64,000 nt of DNA from Diabrotica undecimpunctata (taxonomy: Eukaryota; Arthropoda; Insecta; Coleoptera; Chrysomelidae). Within the stretch, counting starts at the first letter, position 1. Each line of letters starts with the position of its first letter. The stretch covers positions 77,578,935 to 77,642,934 of the forward strand of contig NC_092809.1 of assembly GCF_040954645.1 (NCBI RefSeq). The letters are read 5' to 3'. The notes below the pieces were generated by a model that was not told the origin of the DNA, did not search any database, and worked only from the letters and a program-made list of their open reading frames with translations. Below are positions 58,287-64,000 of the stretch, piece after piece. Made by a program: the position numbers and the translations under genes.

Positions 58287-59441
58287 GGAGCGGCAGAAGG
58301 AATCGTTGGAGATTATCAATGCGGATTTAGACCGGGCCGCTTTACCATTGACCAGATATTCACAATAAAACATAATGAAAAAATGCTGGGAGTTTGATCG
58401 TGAGCTTCATCAGATGTTCATAGATTTTAAACAAGCATTTGATAGAATATGCAGGGCCAGACTGTGGACAGTGATGCAGGAACTTGGCTTTCCAAAAGAA
58501 CTAGTCAGCTTGATACGGATGTGTATGGAATGGTTACGATGTAAGGTGAGAGTTGAACAACAATACTCGGAGACATAAGAAATAAACAATTGACTAAAAC
58601 AGGGAGATGCACTTTCACCACAACTCTTCAACTTAGCTCTGGAACACATAATCAGAAGTGCAAGAATCGAAAAACCGAATACAGTATTTCATCGAGAAGG
58701 ACCAAACTTACTACTGGCATTTGCAGACGATATCGACCTAATAGAAAATACACGATTAAGGATGAAGGAGATTTTCGTGAGGTTCGAGAAGAAAGCAGAG
58801 AAGATGGGGCTCCAAATCAACGAAAACAAGACGAAATATATGTATATGAGCCGCAATAACCAAAGCAGAGACAGAATCGGTCAGAACATCACCATCAACA
58901 GGATCCAGGCCGGCAACAGATGTCTTTTTGCCCTCCAAAACCTTATAAAATCGAAACAACTAACAAGACTTACGAAGATACAGATCTATAAAACAATCAT
59001 ACGACCCGTTGTGATGTATGGAAGCGAAACGTGGACGATAACAAAGGCAAACGAAGAGAGACTATATGTTTGGGAAAGAAAAATCCTAAGGAAGATCTTT
59101 GGCCCTATGATGGATGAAGCATCAGGACAATATAGGATAAGAACTAACAAAGAGCTCGAAGAACTTTACCCAGACGCCAACATCATAAAAGAAATAAAGT
59201 CCTCCTCAGAAGACATTCTGACGAACGAACAGTAAGACTGGTGTGGGAGGAAGTCCCAACTGGAAGGAGACCACGCGGACGCCCTCGTCTCCGGTGGCGA
59301 GATAATATAGCAGGAGACCTAAGCACTATGGGCGTGGAGAACTGGATGGAGGTTGCTCAAGACAGAAAACAGTGGAGGCATGTTGTCGAGTCGGCTAAAA
59401 CCCACGAAGGGTTGTAACGCCACGGAGTAAGTAAGTAAGTA
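58287..59441 (+). pseudogene. LINE RT to 3' end (RTE-like) with TAAG tail
   Basis: Starts with I-V-G-D-Y-Q-C-G-F-R-P-G-R-F-T-I-D-Q-I-F, then M-F-I-D-F-K-Q-A-F (first Asp), L-K-Q-G-D-A-L-S-P-Q-L-F-N, L-L-A-F-A-D-D-I-D-L-I (catalytic pair near 58725), M-G-L-Q-I-N-E-N-K-T-K-Y-M, R-P-V-V-M-Y-G-S-E-T-W-T-I and W-E-R-K-I-L-R-K-I-F-G. The C-terminal block follows out of frame, ending near the stop at 59416. The copy ends in GTAAGTAAGTAAGTAA (59427-59442). Frameshifts near 58375, 58620 and 59215 break it. Confidence 0.85.
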
Positions 59442-59654
59442 ATCCGAGCGGCATGAGTACGTCTAATATCATACATTAGATAACTGAACCATTTTGAAAA
59501 CTTATTCTAGGACTAAAAGGGCAATCGCCATAAATTCGCTGCCTGTGGGTTGTGACCGCGATGACTGGGTGGATTGGGATTGAGTAGCTCACAAGCCGTG
59601 TTCATACTGACAGCTGGTATAAGTCCAGATAAAAGAGAAAGGTTGATAAGTCAG
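59442..59654. other. Spacer between LINE relics
   Basis: No feature recognised apart from the boundary of two LINE insertions. Confidence 0.35.
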
Positions 59655-60010
59655 GTAAAAGAGATACCAATTAATATTATAAAAACCATCGACAACATCT
59701 ACTCCTAGTCAGGCAATGTGAATCGTTAAGCCTACTGCTATTTAATATAATAATGAACGAAATAATACAAGCAGTACGTCAAGATCATGGTTAGAGAATG
59801 TGGAACAAAGAGATCTAAATAATGTGCTATGTAGATGATGTTGCACTAATCGCCGAGACCGAAGATGATCTCTAAAGATTAATGCACACTTTCAAAACAA
59901 AAACAAAAAATACAACATTGAAATACCTACTAGATGTAAAATCGAAATCGACCGGAAAATAATACGGCGAGAAATGCAATTTAAATATCTAGGAAATTAT
60001 GGAGATCCCC
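59655..60010 (+). pseudogene. Second copy of the 34-36 kb RTE-like LINE, internally deleted
   Basis: Matches the LINE at 34270-36318 at both DNA and protein level: I-P-I-N-I-I-K-T-I-D-N-I-Y, then (after deletion) L-L-F-N-I-I-M-N-E-I-I-Q-A-V-R-Q-D-H-G, C-Y-V-D-D-V-A-L-I-A-E-T-E-D-D-L, T-R-C-K-I-E-I-D-R-K-I-I and F-K-Y-L-G. Several stops are present. It is only about 350 bp. Confidence 0.8.
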
Positions 60011-60474
60011 TACAAATAAATTTTGTACGCTACTTAACCATTTTATATTATATCTATAAAAAGTTCTAATACAGCTTTTTAAAAAAATTCTTAAAATTAA
60101 GATCTATAATCGTTTCACAATTTGTCGATAGCTCACTACAAGTTTAACCCTAATTAGAGCACTGAAATACAGATAGGATAGGTAATACGATATAATAGTA
60201 AAAACCAACTTGAAACTGACGGTTTAAGATGTTTTCGACTAACCCACCTTGTATCTGAAGGACTACAATACCTTATAATCCTATTACGAGGGTAGTTTGA
60301 ATGGTTACAGATGACCGACCAGTGTCGTAGAGTATATGATTGAAACATTTATTTGAACTAAATAAATATATTTTTTAAATTGTACTTATGTAAATTGTAT
60401 TTTTTAATAAAACTTATTTATTTTATTCAAAAATAAAAAGTTTCTTGCCATTTGTAAAAGATACATTTATTTAA
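60011..60474. other. No gene recognised
   Basis: AT-rich sequence, left neighbour of a palindromic MITE. Confidence 0.4.
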
Positions 60475-60820
60475 TTAAGGGGAAAGGCGCCAAATGTCGC
60501 CTGGCAAAATTTCCAATGTGTTTTAAATGTATCCATTATTTTCGAATCCGGAGAAAACTAATAAATATTTTTGAAAAATTTAAACGCAGAATGAAAGATT
60601 ACATTATTACTGAGGGCAGAAAGTCCCTGAAAACTTCTACAATGTTTATTTTAATATGTTATGTAACAGGGGTGAAAATAAAGAAAATATAGTATAATTT
60701 TTAATTGAAAATATTGCATGCAAAAAAAACTTTTTATTTATTCTAATAAATATTTCATTGTGTCTTTAAATTTTTCAAAAATGCTTTTTAGTTTTCTTAG
60801 GATTTGAAAAAAAAATGGAT

Positions 60821-60833
60821 ACATTTAAAACAC
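60821..60833. repeat. LINE target-site duplication (left)
   Basis: ACATTTAAAACAC, identical to 62053-62065. Confidence 0.88.
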
Positions 60834-62052
60834 TAATAAATAAATCAACAAATCCTAATAAATCAACAACGGACCAGATATTTACAGTAAGGCAGATCCT
60901 TGAAAAAAACCCTAGAGTTCGGCGTCGACACCCACCACATATTTGTTGACTTCAAAGCCGCATACGACTCCGTTAATAGAAATAAACTTCTACTTGCTAT
61001 GGTAGAATTTCGCATTCCATTTGATCTTGTCCGGTTAACTGAACTTACACTCACAGGTGCAGAGAGCATGGTAAAAATCCAAAACGATCTCTCAAGACCC
61101 TTCCATTGCAAAAATGGACTAAGACAGGGTGATGGACTATCGTGTCTCTTATTTAACCTGGCATTAGAAAAAATAATTTGAGAGTCGCAGATTACTACGA
61201 ATGGTACTATCTTTAACAAATCAGTACAAATTGTCGGATACGCAGATGACATAGACATCATAGGTAGGTCCACAGAATCTCTGACTGAAGCATTTCGGTC
61301 GTTAAGAGCATCTGCACACAGAATGGGACTAAATATAACTGTTCAAAAGACCAAATATATGTGTTGCACTAGGTCAAGCAACCCGACACCTACACGAATA
61401 ATAATTGATGACCTAGAACTGGAAGGTGTTGACACCTTCATATACTTAGGGTCGCTGCTAACCAAAGATAACAACGTCAGTGAAGAAATAAAAAGAAGAA
61501 TAGTGCTCGCCAATAAGTGTTACTGTGGCTTAAGAAGACAGATGGCCTCAAAAATGCCTAGAAAAATTAAACCGACTGTATACAAAACACTAATAAGACC
61601 AGTGCTAACATATGGTTCAGAAACTTGGACACTAACACAAATGACCAAGAATTGCTCAAACGTTTTGAGCGAAAAATACTAAGACGAATATATGGAGGCA
61701 TAAAAGAACAAGGTTTGTGGCGCAGGTGTTACAATTTTGAGTTGTATAGAAGATTTGGAGAACCTGACGTTGTAAAATTCATTAAGCTAGCACGCCTCAG
61801 ATGAATAGGTCATGTAATCAGACGAGAGAAAGATGCCATAGTCAGAAAAGTTTTTGACCGAAGAGGGCCGATCGGACAACGAAGAAGAGGAAGACCGAGA
61901 CTTAGGTACCAAGACAACCTAGAAAATGATTTGAAGTCTATCGAAATTAGAGCATGGAGAAGAGTTGCCAGAGACAGGGGCGAATGAAGGATTGTTCTGA
62001 AGAAGGCTTTGGCTCATAAAGAGCTGTAACGCCACTGATGATGATGATGATG
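60834..62052 (+). pseudogene. LINE (RTE-like) with 13-bp TSD and (GAT)n tail, inserted in the MITE
   Basis: 5'-truncated in the RT. It contains V-D-T-H-H-I-F-V-D-F-K-A-A-Y-D-S-V (first Asp, 60930-60980), G-L-R-Q-G-D-G-L-S-C-L-L-F-N, I-V-G-Y-A-D-D-I-D-I-I (catalytic pair near 61245), Y-L-G-S-L-L, Y-G-S-E-T-W-T-L (61612-) and then, out of frame, the C-terminal R-W-x-D-N-L-E-N-D-L-type block, ending at a TAA near 62029. The tail is GATGATGATGATGATGA (about 62037-62053). A TGA at 61179-61181 and frameshifts near 60900 and 61660 inactivate it. The perfect 13-bp duplication suggests a comparatively recent insertion. Confidence 0.9.
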
Positions 62053-62065
62053 ACATTTAAAACAC
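62053..62065. repeat. LINE target-site duplication (right)
   Basis: ACATTTAAAACAC, identical to 60821-60833. Confidence 0.88.
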
Positions 62066-62161
62066 ATTGACCATTTTGACAGGCGACATTTTGCGCCTTT
62101 CCCCTTTAATACCTTACGATTACAACTACTATTACTTACCTTATATAATTACGATTAGAAA

Positions 62162-63455
62162 ACTATTCAAATTCAAAATAAATAGGATCAACTTCGGAAT
62201 CCGAGTCGTCTTGAGGGTTAATAATTAGCGGTTGTGTCTTTACGGTCGCATCAATTATGTTATCAAGATCCCACATTTTTTGTTCTTCTTCTATTACATG
62301 TCTTACTGCATTTTTTCAGTTTTGTTCTGTAATATGTTGTAAAGACTCGTATAACAATTCACGTATAGCTTGTATTTTATATGACGTATTTTTTCTAGCC
62401 ACATAACTTTTCATTTGTGTCCAAATGAGTTCAATTGAATTTATTTCGCAGTGGTAGGGTGGAAGTCTAAGGACTGTGATGTTTCGCCTTTCCGCCATTT
62501 TGTCAACTACGTATTTCTTGAACTTAGATTTGTGTTGACGGGTAATTTTTAAAAGTTCTGCTTTTACCATTCCATTCTTCTACTAGTCGTGAATGATAAG
62601 GTGCATTATCTAATACTATAATTGAACTTGGTGGTATGTGTTCAATCATCTGCTCAAAATACTCTTCGAAAACATCAGCTGTCATCTCCTCGTAATAGTC
62701 TTTTGTGCTTTTGGACTAAAATTCCAACAAACCCTTTTTCACTGCCAATGTGAGAAATTATTAATCTACTGCCTTTACCAGAAGGTGGGGAGATACCAGT
62801 AGACCAACCTTCTATAAAGGCTTGCCTGGAGCTTAATATATTTTTATCTGACCAAATTTTTTTTAGAGTATAACCTGAGTTTACCCACTTTTCATCCTGG
62901 TAGAAGATGGGCCTTCCTTCAGCCCGGAATTTTCGTATGGATCTTAGATAATTTCTTCTCCAACATATTGTCTCCTCCCGGTCAATCAAAAGTGATTTTC
63001 GGTCTGATTTCTCCCACCGGAAATTTAATTCTTTTAAAACTTATTTAGTTCGTCCGATATAAGGCAAATCCGGGTCGTCTCTAACTTCTTGTAAAATTTT
63101 GTTTAGGTTTGGTATTTCCTTTTAAAAAAAAAATCCATGAATTTTCCTTCGAATACCATTTTTGGCAAATTCATCAATTTCAATAGGCTTTTTCCCTCTC
63201 TTTAAGTGTTCGTTTGTGTTTGGGTTAGCTATACTGTGTTTTTTTCTTTCTGATAGGAACTTATATATAGTTGACTCCCCTACGCCAGTCATGTTGGCAC
63301 AACTTTCGACTATGTTGCGAACAGTGTTTGTGGGATTCTGAGAAACCATTCGTGAACATTCACGACAATAGTCTTCTCTCTTGGTGAATAGACAGACTTA
63401 CTGACTGTACGCAACAGTACCGGTGTAAAACTTGATGATGTTGATGATGAAGCCA
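62162..63455 (-). pseudogene. IS630/DDE_3-type transposase, nearly complete but broken
   Basis: Start ATG near 63455 (M-A-S-S-S-T-S-S-S). An N-terminal Y-S-P-R-E-K segment is followed, after a frameshift near 63345, by a helix-turn-helix (T-G-V-G-E-S-T-I-Y-K-F-L) and a basic linker. The catalytic domain has D-E-K-W-V-N-S-G-Y (first Asp, about 62885), I-V-L-D-N-A-P-Y-H-S (second Asp, near 62620, in a frame-shifted segment) and L-P-P-Y-H-C-E-I-N-S-I-E-L-I-W (third acidic Glu, about 62450). An in-frame TGA at 62318-62316 precedes the acidic C-terminus, which runs to about 62162. It is related to the relic at 2050-5280. All three acidic residues survive, yet stop and frameshifts rule out function. 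Confidence 0.82.
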
Positions 63456-64000
63456 TCACAAACAATCCAACAAAACGAGCACGAGCGAAAGGTACGTATA
63501 TGTTCGTAGGTATATGGAATAAAAAATCACTCACGCACTGCATATAAATCGCAAAACAAATATTTGAGACGCTAATTACTGCCATAGACGCGGAAAAACC
63601 GACGAGCCGTAAATTACATGGGATCAAAAACGTACTAAACAAAAAAATTGTTTTCGTTCATAATAACTTCATCCTTTCAAGTTAAGTTTCGAATATAAAC
63701 TGAACAGACGAAGCACGCGGCCAAAGCCGACATCTTTATACCCATTATATTATTAAAAATCTGGGGAATTCCATCCTAATTATCTTGCAACGAATAGTAT
63801 AGTTTGTTTCACGAAAAATGGTTGAGTGCTTAATGGTTACCTGAGTTGATCCTATTGTGTATACAAGAGTCTCTCAATAAACTACCGAAGTACACAGGGT
63901 CGCACTTCAGAAAGTTTGTTATTTAATATATTTCATTGGTAGCTGTGTAATACACGATTATAAAAATTTATTAAATTATTTCATATGGTATTTTCAGGTT
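63456..64000. other. No gene recognised
   Basis: A minus-strand frame continues upstream of the transposase start (to 63642) but its first 60 codons look like chance. No terminal repeat of the DDE_3-type element was recognised in this edge segment. Confidence 0.4.

Larger units (their letters stand above)
60475..62109. mobile_element. Palindromic MITE, split by a LINE insertion
   Basis: Left end GGGGAAAGGCGCCAAATG (60479-) and the complementary right end (CGCCTTTCCCCT to 62105) sit next to TTAA or TTA on both sides. The inverted repeats are long: the left arm 60479-60590 pairs with 62105-62066 and then, on the far side of the LINE, with 60833-60745. Without the LINE the element is about 400 bp, with arms over 110 bp. 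TTAA flanking suggests piggyBac-type mobilisation, but the exact TSD (TTA or TTAA) is ambiguous by one base. Confidence 0.85.

Noticed and set aside
63460..63642. N-terminal extension of the DDE_3-type transposase
   Set aside because: The frame is open, but the residues upstream of the M-A-S-S-S start do not resemble the family.

Overview
This is a gene-poor, AT-rich stretch of an arthropod, almost certainly insect, nuclear genome. The evidence is spliceosomal GT/AG exon boundaries, errantivirus-like and other Ty3/gypsy elements, mariner, piggyBac, hAT, Penelope-like and many non-LTR (RTE-like and Jockey/CR1-like) elements, and long (TA)n and GATA microsatellites. A repeat-rich beetle genome is one possibility, but the sequence alone does not fix the species. 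The only good candidate for an ordinary host gene is three phase-compatible coding exons on the minus strand (27213-26758, 23166-23019, 22549-22374) of a protein I cannot name. Much of the window may be its introns or intergenic DNA.

0-10 kb: a large foldback repeat (about 185-790), a 35-bp palindrome (1747-1781), a complete hAT element (2211-4815, 8-bp target duplication with one mismatch) nested in an IS630/DDE_3-type transposon relic, a Penelope-like RT fragment, a LINE reverse-transcriptase relic split by a 415-bp MITE with a perfect 8-bp target duplication, and a Penelope-like 3' end. 10-22 kb: several minus-strand LINE relics, then two decayed insect gene families that look transposon-derived (12592-15051 with a second partial copy at 21225-21930, and 15222-16250), plus a piggyBac fragment. 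22-32 kb: the host exons, a gypsy 5' relic, and a LINE interrupted by a TTAA-flanked piggyBac (29005-31412). 32-40 kb: inverted repeats, an RTE-like element (34270-36318), a GC-rich island, a Jockey fragment and a mariner relic.

40-53 kb is the most interesting part. A minus-strand Ty3/gypsy element (here 'B', LTRs 40130-40413 and 52923-53205) was invaded by a younger plus-strand errantivirus-like element with an env ORF ('A', 41079-48015, TSD TGCT, LTRs 4 differences in 234 bp). When A and one TSD copy are subtracted by coordinate arithmetic, the C-terminus of B's Pol runs in frame into a macro domain resembling the TARG1/OARD1 type of ADP-ribose hydrolase. B therefore appears to be a retrotransposon whose polyprotein carried a macro domain after the integrase.

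53-64 kb: a mariner-family element with about 400-bp TIRs (53698-55730), a solo LTR (56132-56607), four LINE relics (one inserted into a palindromic MITE with a 13-bp target duplication), and a decayed DDE_3-type transposase (63455-62162). Nearly all element ORFs carry stops, frameshifts or missing catalytic residues. The env ORF of element A is a notable intact exception. No rRNA, tRNA, CRISPR array or bacterial-type operon is present.
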